From Acidimicrobiales bacterium (lineage in GTDB: Bacteria; Actinomycetota; Acidimicrobiia; Acidimicrobiales; Palsa-688): DNA of 64,000 bases. Each line of letters begins with the position of its first letter. The first letter of the stretch is position 1. The DNA lies in NCBI GenBank assembly GCA_035533095.1, contig DATLUM010000075.1, forward strand, positions 18,500 through 82,499. The letters run 5' to 3'. A program made the position numbers and the translations under genes. Below are positions 51,076 to 59,032 of the stretch, piece by piece. Below the pieces are notes generated by a model, which saw nothing but the letters and a program-made list of their open reading frames with translations, did no database searches and was not told the DNA's origin.

Positions 51076-52845
51076 TCACAGGTACTGGCCGGTGGCCACC
51101 CGCTCGATCGAGCGACCGCCTGTTGTCTCGTCACCCTGGGACATGATGGTGCGGATGTAGACGATCCGCTCCCCCTTCTTGCCGGAGATCTTCGCCCAGT
51201 CGTCGGGATTGGTCGTGTTGGGCAGATCCTCGTGCTCCTTGTACTCCTGCTTGATGGAGTCGAGAAGGTCCTGCGTGCGGATTCCCCGAGTCCCGCCTGC
51301 TATGGCCCGCTTGATGGCGAGCTTCTTCGCCCGCCGCACGATGTTCTCGATCATCGCCCCGGACGCGAAGTCCTTGTAGTACATCGTCTCCTTGTCGCCG
51401 TTCTGGTAGGTCACTTCGAGGAACTGGTTCTCCTCGTCGGCCCTGTACATCTCCGCGACGGTCTTCTCGATCATGGCCTGGACCGCCTTGGCCCTGTCGC
51501 CTCCTCCGGCCGTCGACACCTCTTCCTCGTCGAGGGGCAGATCCGTCGTGAGGTAACGGGCGAATATCTGGGCGGCCGCGTCCCGGTCCGGGCGCTCGAT
51601 CTTGATCTTCACGTCCAGGCGGCCCGGGCGCAGGATCGCCGGGTCTATGAGGTCCTCCCGGTTGGAAGCTCCGATCACTATGACGTTGCGGAGCGTCTCC
51701 ACCCCGTCGATCTCGGCGAGAAGCTGAGGGACGATCGTCGATTCCATGTCCGAGCTGATACCGGTGCCGCGGGTCCGGAACAGCGAGTCCATCTCGTCGA
51801 AGAAGACGATGACCGGAACCCCTTCCTCGCTCTTTTCCCGGGCACGCTGGAAGACGAGGCGGATCTGGCGCTCGGTCTCCCCCACATACTTGTTGAGCAG
51901 CTCAGGCCCCTTGATGTTCAAGAAGTAGCTGCGAGCGGCCTTGTCTCCTGACACTTCGGCGACCTTCTTCGCCAACGAGTTCGCGACTGCCTTGGCGATC
52001 AGCGTCTTGCCGCACCCGGGCGGGCCGTAGAGGAGGATGCCCTTGGGTGCGGGGAGCTTGTGCTCCACGAACAGGTCGCGGTGCAGGAAAGGGAGCTCCA
52101 CCGCGTCAGTGATGGACTCGATCTGCTGGTCGAGACCTCCCACGTCGGCGTAGGAGATGTCCGGGACCTCCTCGAGGATCAATTCCTCGACCTCAGGCCG
52201 GGGCAGCCTCTCGAGCAGCAGGCCGGTGCGGCTGTCCATCAGCATGGAGTCACCGGAGCGCAACTTCACGCCGTCGAGACTCTCCGCTATCTCGACTACC
52301 CGCTCCTCGTCCGCCCGCCCGACGATGACGGCCCTGCCGCCATCGAGGAGCTCCTTGAGCGTGACTACCTCGCCGGACTGCTCCGGAGAGCGTGCCAGGA
52401 CGACGTTCAGGGACTCGTTGAGCACGACCTCTGCTCCTCGCTGGAGCTCGACCCCGGTCTCGGTGTCGAGCTCGGGATGCAGAGCGACGCGCATCTTGCG
52501 TCCCCCGGAGAAGACGTCGACGGTCCCGTCGTCGTTGCGCCCCAGGAATGTTCCGTAAGCCGACGGCGGCTGCGTGAGCTTGTCGACCTCCTCCCGCAGG
52601 GCGGCTATGTGCTCGCGGGCTTCGCGGAGGGTGAAGGTGAGCCGCTCGTTCTGCGACACGGCCTGCTGCAGCTGTCCTTTGGTCTCGAGGAGCTTCTCCT
52701 CGAGGGTGCGCACGCGCTTGGGCGCCTCCTGCATCCGGCGGCGCAGGCCCAGCACCTCCTCTTCGAGGATCTTGGCCTGGTCCCGGAGCTCGGCCACCTC
52801 CTTCTCGTAGGCGGCGATCCGGGCGTAGGTTTCGGCGTCGCTCAC
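51076..52845 (-). CDS. arc: Proteasomal ATPase ARC/Mpa
   Basis: 589 residues from GTG 52845. An N-terminal coiled coil (about 5-90) recruits Pup, then OB interdomains (about 95-240), then one AAA domain: Walker A GPPGCGKT, Walker [11 protein letters not shown], sensor region [17 protein letters not shown]. The C-terminus is GQYL; the penultimate Tyr is needed to dock on the 20S core. The frame is open to 52953 but GTG 52845 has a GAGG site and gives the family's usual N-terminus. Confidence 0.96.
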   Translation of the reverse strand: MSDAETYARIAAYEKEVAELRDQAKILEEEVLGLRRRMQEAPKRVRTLEEKLLETKGQLQQAVSQNERLTFTLREAREHIAALREEVDKLTQPPSAYGTFLGRNDDGTVDVFSGGRKMRVALHPELDTETGVELQRGAEVVLNESLNVVLARSPEQSGEVVTLKELLDGGRAVIVGRADEERVVEIAESLDGVKLRSGDSMLMDSRTGLLLERLPRPEVEELILEEVPDISYADVGGLDQQIESITDAVELPFLHRDLFVEHKLPAPKGILLYGPPGCGKTLIAKAVANSLAKKVAEVSGDKAARSYFLNIKGPELLNKYVGETERQIRLVFQRAREKSEEGVPVIVFFDEMDSLFRTRGTGISSDMESTIVPQLLAEIDGVETLRNVIVIGASNREDLIDPAILRPGRLDVKIKIERPDRDAAAQIFARYLTTDLPLDEEEVSTAGGGDRAKAVQAMIEKTVAEMYRADEENQFLEVTYQNGDKETMYYKDFASGAMIENIVRRAKKLAIKRAIAGGTRGIRTQDLLDSIKQEYKEHEDLPNTTNPDDWAKISGKKGERIVYIRTIMSQGDETTGGRSIERVATGQYL

Positions 52846-53086
52846 TGGAGCACCTCGTTCCCTAGCGTTCGGTGGTGAACTTACCCCCATCATTGCCTCA
52901 AGGTGACGATGCCTGTCCGGGTTTTTCGCGGTGCCCGCAGTATTAATTGACACCGCGAACGGGGCGTCTGTAGCGTCGTCCAGTAGAGTTATCAGCTGAA
53001 ACCCGGCCCGCCGGCCACCCGGATCGAGCTCCGGAAGCCCCGGCCGGGATCATCCCCCCTGCCGAGGAGATAGGCGAAGCAACGAG
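52846..53086. promoter_or_regulatory. Divergent promoter region between arc and ferredoxin
   Basis: 241 bases without a gene, one of the longer gaps in the window. It must hold the promoter of the proteasome operon (minus strand) and of the ferredoxin gene (plus strand). A TAGAGT hexamer occurs at about 52984-52989 on the plus strand. I see no clear operator. Confidence 0.4.
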
Positions 53087-53320
53087 ATGAAGGTCTGGAT
53101 CGATCAGGATCTCTGCACGGGAGACGGGCTCTGCGAAGAGATCGCCCCCGCGGTCTTCACCCTCCTCGACGACGGGCTCTCCTACGTCAAGGAAGGCGAC
53201 AAGGTCTTCGACAACCCGGGCGGCCAGGAAGGCCTGGCCCAGGTGCCCGACGGCATGGAGGACGCCACCCGGGAGGCCGCCGAGGAGTGCCCCGGGGAGT
53301 GCATCTTCATAGAGGAGTAG
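53087..53320 (+). CDS. Single-cluster ferredoxin
   Basis: 77 residues. Cys10, Cys16, Cys68 and Cys72: the first motif reads CTGDGLC, lacking the central Cys of a 4Fe-4S site, as in 3Fe-4S ferredoxins; Cys68 and Cys72 lie in ECPGEC, where most relatives have only the first. About 20 extra acidic residues separate the two halves (35-60). It transfers electrons, often to cytochrome P450 enzymes, but none is nearby. GAGGAGAT precedes the ATG. Confidence 0.88.
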   Translation: MKVWIDQDLCTGDGLCEEIAPAVFTLLDDGLSYVKEGDKVFDNPGGQEGLAQVPDGMEDATREAAEECPGECIFIEE

Positions 53321-53321
53321 C

Positions 53322-54497
53322 TCAATTCGTCAGGCACGGCCCTGTTGAGGTCCCGGCAGGGCTCTGCGGCTCTGCCAGCGCAGCCTTGAGCTCGCTCGTG
53401 GCCAGCGCGTAGGAGGTCCCCTGCTGGTTCGCCGAGATGGCGAACGCCACGCCAATCACGTCCCCGTGGGAGTCGACCAGGGCACCGCCTGAGTCACCGT
53501 GGGCCAGCGCCGATGCCAGCACCAGGACGTCGCGTCGGGTGGTGTGGCTGTCGTACAGGTCACGTCCTACAGCGGTTTCCTCCTGGGAGACCCGTGCAGG
53601 CGTCACAGCGAGGGCGTCCTGGCCCTCCGGATGGCCGAATACGGCGCCGGTCTCGCCGACTTGTGCGACAGAAATGGTCAATGGGGACTCGCCGAGGTTT
53701 CTGACCCGCAGCAGAGCGAGGTCGCGGTTGGGGTCGAACATCACGACGGTGGCTGAAAGCGTGCTCCCGTTCGGCAGCAGGACCTGGGTGTCGCCCGGGC
53801 CTTCGCCCGCCACGACGTGGGCGTTCGTCACCACCAGGTTGCCGGCGACGGCAAAACCGCTTCCCTCGTAGATCCGGTCGCACGCCTGACCCTCGACCTT
53901 CACGGTCGAGGCCGCCACCACGTTGGTGATCGCCTGGCTGAGCGGGTTGACGGCGGGAGGGGTACCCACTGGGGTACCCGGGTGCAGTTCGGCGAAGACC
54001 TGTGGCGCGTCCTGCCCGATCAACCGTCGCAGTACCTGGAGTGCGTCCGGCGGAGGGGGAAAGTCCCGCGAGACCCAGCGAGCGATCCCGGATCCAGTCG
54101 TCACCCTTGCCGGCCAGCCGGAAACCGATGCAACCGACGGGATCAGGAGCCACAGGACCGCGAGCACCCCGACTATCCCAAACGCCGAACCGACCCATCG
54201 GTCCACCGTGCGGATCGGTCCCCGCGGCAGCGCGCCGTGCAGACGCGAGCCGACGAGCAGGCCGAGGGCCTGGCCGGCCATGGCGCCTCCCACGAGGACC
54301 AGGATGGCGACGGTCAACTGGGCTCCCGGCGAAGCCGATGCCATGTCGACCACGACGGTCGGCAGGAACCTGACGGCCACGTAGAAGCCGAGAGCCAGAC
54401 CGATCCAGGAGGTGACACGGCTGACGAAGCCGATGCGGTATCCGCCCACCGCGGCGGCGATCGCGACGACGACGATGATCAGGTCGAGGATGTCCAC
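53322..54497 (-). CDS. Membrane-anchored trypsin-like protease, MarP-like
   Basis: 391 residues from GTG 54497. Four membrane helices of the CvpA type span about 5-125. The periplasmic chymotrypsin-like domain has His227 (VVTNAHVVAG), Asp259 (NRDLALLRV) and Ser336 (AHGDSGGALVD). Cys206 and Cys388 match the redox disulfide of M. tuberculosis MarP (Rv3671c). MarP is needed for acid and oxidative stress survival through cell-wall hydrolase processing. GAAGAGGA precedes the start. It ends one base from the convergent ferredoxin gene. Confidence 0.88.
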   Translation of the reverse strand: MDILDLIIVVVAIAAAVGGYRIGFVSRVTSWIGLALGFYVAVRFLPTVVVDMASASPGAQLTVAILVLVGGAMAGQALGLLVGSRLHGALPRGPIRTVDRWVGSAFGIVGVLAVLWLLIPSVASVSGWPARVTTGSGIARWVSRDFPPPPDALQVLRRLIGQDAPQVFAELHPGTPVGTPPAVNPLSQAITNVVAASTVKVEGQACDRIYEGSGFAVAGNLVVTNAHVVAGEGPGDTQVLLPNGSTLSATVVMFDPNRDLALLRVRNLGESPLTISVAQVGETGAVFGHPEGQDALAVTPARVSQEETAVGRDLYDSHTTRRDVLVLASALAHGDSGGALVDSHGDVIGVAFAISANQQGTSYALATSELKAALAEPQSPAGTSTGPCLTN

Positions 54498-54511
54498 CAG
54501 GTCCTCTTCGA

Positions 54512-55300
54512 TCAGTCCTCGCTGCCGGCGGCGACGAGCAGCCGCGCCGAGGTGAGGAACCCGGTGTGGGCGACCATCCTGTGGTCGGGCCGGACCGATT
54601 GACCTTCGACGTGCCAGCCGCGCTGGAGGACCTCGACGGTCTCTGCCATGCCGAAACCGCTGCGCTCGAGGGCGTCCCTGAGAGCGCTCACCTGGCCGAC
54701 GGTCGGCAGGTAGGAAAGCAGTATCCCGCCGGGCCTCAGCGCTGCTTCGGCGGCCTTCACGACCCGCCACGGTTCGGGGAGGTCCAGCACCACGCGGTCG
54801 AAGCCGGTCTCGTCTATGCCGTCGTAGGCGTCCCTGACCTGGACCGCGTAACGCTCGAGAGCGGATGCACCGAGGAATCCCGCCACGTTCGACTGCGCAC
54901 GGGCCGCGAAGTCCGGGCGCAACTCATACCCGGTGATCACGGCACCCGCCCGGAGCAGTGCCATGGACATGGCTCCTGACCCCAGCCCAGACTCGAAGAC
55001 CTTCGCGCCCGGGAAGATGTCCGCCATGATCAGGATCGGTCCCAGGTCCTTCGGATAGATGACCTGTGCCCCCCGCGGCATCTTCAACACCACCTCTGCA
55101 AGCGTGGGGCGGACGGCCGTGTACCGGGCTCCCCGTGAGGACCTCACCGAGACCCCTTCCTCGGCACCGATGAGTGAATCGTGTGCCACGGGACCGGAGT
55201 GCGTGTGGAATTCGCCGCCGGCCTCGAGGCGCACGAGATACCTGCGACCCTTAGAGTCGAACAGCAGGATCCGCTCGCCTACCTCGAATGGGCGCGTCAC
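54512..55300 (-). CDS. trmI: tRNA (adenine-N1)-methyltransferase TrmI
   Basis: 262 residues, GTG start. It methylates A58 of tRNAs with S-adenosylmethionine. An N-terminal beta domain (about 1-65) precedes the Rossmann domain: FESGLGSGAMSMALL binds SAM, ITGYELRPDFA follows, and VVLDLPEPW is the catalytic acidic motif. A TrmI gene lies near mpa also in M. tuberculosis (Rv2118c). It follows the TtuA-like gene by 4 bases, so two tRNA-modification genes are together. Confidence 0.95.
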   Translation of the reverse strand: MTRPFEVGERILLFDSKGRRYLVRLEAGGEFHTHSGPVAHDSLIGAEEGVSVRSSRGARYTAVRPTLAEVVLKMPRGAQVIYPKDLGPILIMADIFPGAKVFESGLGSGAMSMALLRAGAVITGYELRPDFAARAQSNVAGFLGASALERYAVQVRDAYDGIDETGFDRVVLDLPEPWRVVKAAEAALRPGGILLSYLPTVGQVSALRDALERSGFGMAETVEVLQRGWHVEGQSVRPDHRMVAHTGFLTSARLLVAAGSED

Positions 55301-55304
55301 AGTC

Positions 55305-56213
55305 TCAGCCCCGCTCAGCGGCGCGCGAGACGAGCTTGCAGAAAGCGCACACTTCGCTGACCGTCGGCGACCCGCACCCAGGGCATGGGTGCAAGCCGCC
55401 GCGCTCTTCTTCCGCTGCCGGTTGGACCATCGGAACGATGCGTTCGAGGAAGCCGAAGTAGAACGCCGCCTTCGACCCGGGCGAAGTCTGCTCGATCGCG
55501 TTCAACGCTTCCTTGTACCCAAGGTGCCGGTTCCCCGCTGACATCGGGCACTCCTCGACTATGTAGTCGATGCCCTTGAGCACGCAATAGGCCGCTGTCT
55601 CGCGCTCACCGAGGCGTACCAGCGGCTTGACCTTGCGGGCGAATCCGAGCCCCCCGGGCAGGACAGGGTATTGCCGTCCGAGGTACGCGAGGTCCCACCT
55701 GAGGACGTTGCCGAACAACACCGCGGCCTCGTCGTCGAGGTTGTGGCCCGTGGCGACCACGTCGTAGCCACCGTCGAGGGCAGCCTTGTTGAACAGGTGC
55801 CTCTTCGACAGACCGCACGCCGAGCATGGGGCCCTCTTCGCTGCTCTCGCCCCGGTCGGTATGTCGAATCCGAACTCGCCGGGTATCGATATCTCGATCA
55901 GGTCGGCGCTGCGCTGGGCGGCGAATTCACGCGTGAACGAGGCCGATTCGTCGCTGTAGTCGCCTATACCGAGGCCGATGTAGAGCCCGTCGGCGTGGTA
56001 ACCGAGCTCGAGGAGGATGTCCCATAGCGCCAGGGAGTCCTTGCCGCCCGACACGGCCACGAGCACGCGCTCGCCGGGGGCCACCATCTTGTAGGAGTCG
56101 ATCGCACGCTTGACCTGCTCCCGGCAGTGGCGGGTGAAACAGGGGGCGCAGAAGGCGGCGTTGTGACGCCGAACGTCCATGACGGCTGGCGCGCGGCACG
56201 ATCGGCACTTCAC
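55305..56213 (-). CDS. tRNA 2-thiolation enzyme, TtuA family
   Basis: 302 residues, GTG start. A PP-loop ATP pyrophosphatase (VAVSGGKDSLALW, about 53-65) flanked by two zinc sites: CRSC with CAPC in the first 25 residues and CPGCG with CAFC at the end. Cys130, Cys133 (PCSACG) and Cys222 (ECPMS) stand at the same numbers as the [4Fe-4S] ligands of Thermus TtuA. It would thiolate U54 or another uridine in tRNA using sulfur from the carrier encoded just upstream, with which it overlaps in GTGA. Confidence 0.92.
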   Translation of the reverse strand: MKCRSCRAPAVMDVRRHNAAFCAPCFTRHCREQVKRAIDSYKMVAPGERVLVAVSGGKDSLALWDILLELGYHADGLYIGLGIGDYSDESASFTREFAAQRSADLIEISIPGEFGFDIPTGARAAKRAPCSACGLSKRHLFNKAALDGGYDVVATGHNLDDEAAVLFGNVLRWDLAYLGRQYPVLPGGLGFARKVKPLVRLGERETAAYCVLKGIDYIVEECPMSAGNRHLGYKEALNAIEQTSPGSKAAFYFGFLERIVPMVQPAAEEERGGLHPCPGCGSPTVSEVCAFCKLVSRAAERG

Positions 56214-56410
56214 GACGAGCCGCCTGAGATGACCGGCCTGATCTCGACCGTCGCCGAGTCGGGAATCGTCGCGTCACCGGTGACGAGTGTGCCGTCGACC
56301 ATGACGAGGACGGACTCCCGGTTGCAGCCCAGGCTGCTGAGCAGCGCCTGCACCGCGAGCGGCCCCGGTAGCTCCAACTCGCGGCGCGGGTTGCGCAAAA
56401 GGACCTTCAT
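56210..56410 (-). CDS. Ubiquitin-like sulfur carrier (ThiS/MoaD/TtuB type) with GGSS tail
   Basis: 66 residues of beta-grasp type: MKVLLRNPRRELELPG, VLVMVDGTLVTGD, TIPDSATVEIRPVISGGSS. Sulfur carriers normally end in Gly-Gly, which is adenylated and thiocarboxylated. Here two Ser follow the pair, so either the tail is trimmed first or the protein does not work in the usual way. The reading is secure: the TGA overlaps the GTG of the TtuA-like gene. It is the second ubiquitin-like gene in the window, 7 kb from Pup. Confidence 0.85.
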   Translation of the reverse strand: MKVLLRNPRRELELPGPLAVQALLSSLGCNRESVLVMVDGTLVTGDATIPDSATVEIRPVISGGSS

Positions 56411-56459
56411 GTCTCCATTCTCGCGTCCGCCGCGCCCCCGGCGTCTCGAGCGGGTTTGC

Positions 56460-56672
56460 TCAGAGCCGAGCCTCGTGGGTGACGCGGATCGATTCTCCGG
56501 GTGAGAGCTTCTCGGAGAAGACGACTTCCGGCTCGCGCCGCATCGCCCGGCGCGCCAGGCGCGCGATCACCGCGACACCACCTACCACCAGCCAAAACCT
56601 GTTTCCGTCCCCCAGGCCTCGGTCCCAACCTCGCCGGATCCCGACACGAATGAGCCTGTCGGTGACCGTCAC
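56460..56672 (-). CDS. Small protein with one hydrophobic segment
   Basis: 70 residues from GTG 56672, which overlaps the stop of the preceding gene. A short hydrophobic stretch (NRFWLVVGGVAVIARLARR, about 24-42) is followed by a hydrophilic end. I recognise no family. It forms a run with the two small membrane proteins upstream. Confidence 0.65.
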   Translation of the reverse strand: MTVTDRLIRVGIRRGWDRGLGDGNRFWLVVGGVAVIARLARRAMRREPEVVFSEKLSPGESIRVTHEARL

Positions 56673-56914
56673 AGCCTACGGATCTCCACCCAGGTGTCCT
56701 TGCGCCGCCCGCGGCTGCGCCCGAAGAGGAACGCCAACACGATGATGCCGATGACGCCGGCTATCCCCGCAGCGAGCGCGTAGGGCTTGGCGGTGTCCGT
56801 CGTCTCGTCGACGCCACCTTTGATCTCGTGGAGCTTGGAGCGGATGTCACTGATCTCGATCCGACCGCCTGGACCGCTTCCTCTTACCTGGGCCGGGGCT
56901 GCCAGCTTGGGCAC
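56669..56914 (-). CDS. Small membrane protein, DUF3618-like layout
   Basis: 81 residues from GTG 56914, with GGAGAG about 8 nt upstream. A hydrophilic N-terminus (IEISDIRSKLHEIKGGVDET) precedes one membrane helix (about 47-66, ALAAGIAGVIGIIVLAFLFG) and a basic tail GRSRGRRK. Small proteins of this layout are common beside phage-holin-like genes in actinobacteria. Function unknown. Confidence 0.68.
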   Translation of the reverse strand: MPKLAAPAQVRGSGPGGRIEISDIRSKLHEIKGGVDETTDTAKPYALAAGIAGVIGIIVLAFLFGRSRGRRKDTWVEIRRL

Positions 56915-56960
56915 TAACCGACTCTCCTCTCCTCGTCGCGGCGGAGCGGGGCGACCGTAG

Positions 56961-57296
56961 TCATTTGGCGCCGGTCCCCTTGAAGATTCGGCTGATCGAC
57001 CACGTGGCACCCACCACGGCGAGGATCAGGCCGCCGGCGTAGGGGACCCACGTGAGACTTCCGTGGAGGTGCACCCCGGACTCGGCCTGGGCGGCTCTCA
57101 CCGCTGCCAGCGCCAGCAGCACCCCTCCCGTCGAGAGCAGGACCGCTCCGGCGACTCCCCACGCCACGAACCGGGCGAGCGACTTGAGAGGGTCGACGGT
57201 CTCCTGCTTGGCGTAACCGATCACCAGGCCCAGCAGCTCGCTGCCGAGCGCCGGCACCGACTTATCTCTGTCCGCGCCGGACTTCTCGCCGCTCAC
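56961..57296 (-). CDS. Phage-holin-3_6-like membrane protein
   Basis: 111 residues, GTG start. Two membrane helices (about 43-68 and 82-102) separated by a short loop, preceded by a charged helix ELLGLVIGYAKQETVDPLKSL. This matches the actinobacterial holin-superfamily proteins that are chromosomal and not linked to phages. Function unknown; it may shape or stabilise the membrane. There is no phage gene nearby. Confidence 0.75.
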   Translation of the reverse strand: MSGEKSGADRDKSVPALGSELLGLVIGYAKQETVDPLKSLARFVAWGVAGAVLLSTGGVLLALAAVRAAQAESGVHLHGSLTWVPYAGGLILAVVGATWSISRIFKGTGAK

Positions 57297-57393
57297 AGGT
57301 GGCGATACTTATCGTCGGAGGGCGCCCGGCGCAAGGACGCAAGCGTCGCGTTGCCCACTTGGACGATCGCGCCGGGAGCGCCAGGCAGTGAAC

Positions 57394-58959
57394 TCAGGGC
57401 CCGGGGACCGATCCGGGCTCGAGATCGCTCAGGGGGGGCAGGACCGGGTATCGAGCTAGCGCCACGGCCACCTGGTCAGCGACCGCATTTGCCTTCCAGT
57501 CGGGAGGCCCGTTGAGTATCAGCGAGAACACCAGGGGCTGGCCGAGTGCGGGAAACTCCGGGGTTCCGGGCGCGGGGAGCACGAACCCGCTCAGGCTGAC
57601 GACGTTGTCGAGGGTCCCGGTCTTCGCCACGACCCTGCCCTCCGCAGGCGTGCCGATCATCTGTCCCGACAGCGTGCCGCTCTTGCCCGCCACCGGCAGG
57701 CCCTTGGCCAAAGTGCTGGTCGGACCTTCGTGCTGCAACGCCTGCACCAGCAGGTCACAGCTGACCCTGTCGCCACGATCGAGCCCTGAGCCGTCTACGG
57801 CGACCAGCTGATCGACCGGCAGGCCGTCCGAGACCAGATCGGCCCTGATGGCCGCCGTGCCTGCCCGGGTGGTTCCCGAGCCGGATTCCTGGTACCCGAG
57901 CTCCTTCGTGAACAGCTCTGCTGCCGTGTCATCGCTGACGCTGAGCATCTGGTCCACCTCGGCTGCCAGTGGTGCGCTGTCCATGGACGTCACAAGCCGG
58001 GCGGACGCAGGCGTCTTCCCGGTGCGCGATCCCCCGTCGACTCGAACGCCGTCTTTGCGGAGAAGGGCGGTGAAGACCTGCGCAGCCTGGGCTGCCGGAT
58101 CGGTTGCAGCTGCGTAGGCGAGCTGTGCCGAGTTGCTCGTCTCCGTCGTCGGGGAGCCCGTAGCCGTCCCCGCGGTGGGGCGCGGAGCCACCGAACCATT
58201 GGGACCGCTCACTTGACCCGGTTTCGTAGTCGTAGTCGACGGGTTGGGCACGAAGCCGTCGTTGACGTCCAATGCGCTCAGCGGTCCTACGTCCCCCTCG
58301 CTCGTGTAGACGGGCTTCCAGGATGCGACGATCCGCTGCGAGTCGAAGCGGGACTCGTCTCCGATCACAGACCCGGTCACCTCGGAGATGCCCGCCTCCC
58401 GTACCTGGAGCGCGAGGGCATCCAGGGAGGTGAACGTTGCCCCCGGAGCCGATGTACCGCCCCCGTAGGACGAGGTCCGCAGATCCGGGTCGCCTCCGCC
58501 GACGAGATAGAGATTTCCGGCTACGACACCGCCACCGGCGGGCCCGGTCGCTCTCACGCTCGTGACGAACTTTGTGCTGCCCCCGAGCCGGTCGAGCACC
58601 GCTATCGCAGTGAGGATCTTCAGGTTGGAGGCCGGGATGAACATGTCGCTCCCGTTCCCGTCGAAAATCACCTGGTCGCCCTGGCTCACTTCAAGACATC
58701 CGGAAGCGCCGATCCCGCTCCCGAGCGAGGCGCCGGCGATCGTCTCGAGTTGCGCGTCGAGGCGCTGCTGGGCCGCGGTCTGAGCCAGCCACCAGGGCAC
58801 CCTTCGCAGCGACAGGAGGGGCGTGGGGCTCGCAGGCTTGCGCGCGACACCCGCGCCGTCGGACCAGGCGGCCGACTGAGAGACCCAAACAGGGGCGGTC
58901 GTGGTGACCAGCGCCCCCACGATCATCCGAAAGCCTTTTCGACCCCGCCACTTCGACAT
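57394..58959 (-). CDS. dacB: D-alanyl-D-alanine carboxypeptidase/endopeptidase (PBP4 type)
   Basis: 521 residues from ATG 58959 (ATG 59007 also in frame). A signal peptide (FRMIVGALVTTTAPVWVSQSA) leads to the PBP4 fold. Ser111 and Lys114 form SxxK (PASNLKIL), and VVAKTGTL is the KTG motif. The SxN motif reads S-D-D (MLSVSDDTAAELFTKE), where members usually have SDN. About 70 residues of Thr/Pro/Gly/Ser-rich insert (about 235-300) interrupt the fold. It trims or cuts peptidoglycan stem peptides. Confidence 0.9.
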   Translation of the reverse strand: MSKWRGRKGFRMIVGALVTTTAPVWVSQSAAWSDGAGVARKPASPTPLLSLRRVPWWLAQTAAQQRLDAQLETIAGASLGSGIGASGCLEVSQGDQVIFDGNGSDMFIPASNLKILTAIAVLDRLGGSTKFVTSVRATGPAGGGVVAGNLYLVGGGDPDLRTSSYGGGTSAPGATFTSLDALALQVREAGISEVTGSVIGDESRFDSQRIVASWKPVYTSEGDVGPLSALDVNDGFVPNPSTTTTKPGQVSGPNGSVAPRPTAGTATGSPTTETSNSAQLAYAAATDPAAQAAQVFTALLRKDGVRVDGGSRTGKTPASARLVTSMDSAPLAAEVDQMLSVSDDTAAELFTKELGYQESGSGTTRAGTAAIRADLVSDGLPVDQLVAVDGSGLDRGDRVSCDLLVQALQHEGPTSTLAKGLPVAGKSGTLSGQMIGTPAEGRVVAKTGTLDNVVSLSGFVLPAPGTPEFPALGQPLVFSLILNGPPDWKANAVADQVAVALARYPVLPPLSDLEPGSVPGP

Positions 58960-59020
58960 CGCGGCAACAAAGGTATTGGAGGCGAAGGCCCCATGGGGGT
59001 GCATCACGTCACGGCTCGGG

Positions 59021-59026
59021 TAGCTT
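59021..59026 (+). promoter_or_regulatory. -10 element (TAGCTT) of the desaturase gene
   Basis: TAGCTT is 6 nt before GTG 59033. Confidence 0.5.
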
Positions 59027-59032
59027 TAACCT

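Noticed and set aside
56961..57296. Prophage remnant suggested by the holin-like protein
   Set aside because: No capsid, terminase, integrase or lysin gene lies nearby, and chromosomal holin-like proteins are common in actinobacteria.
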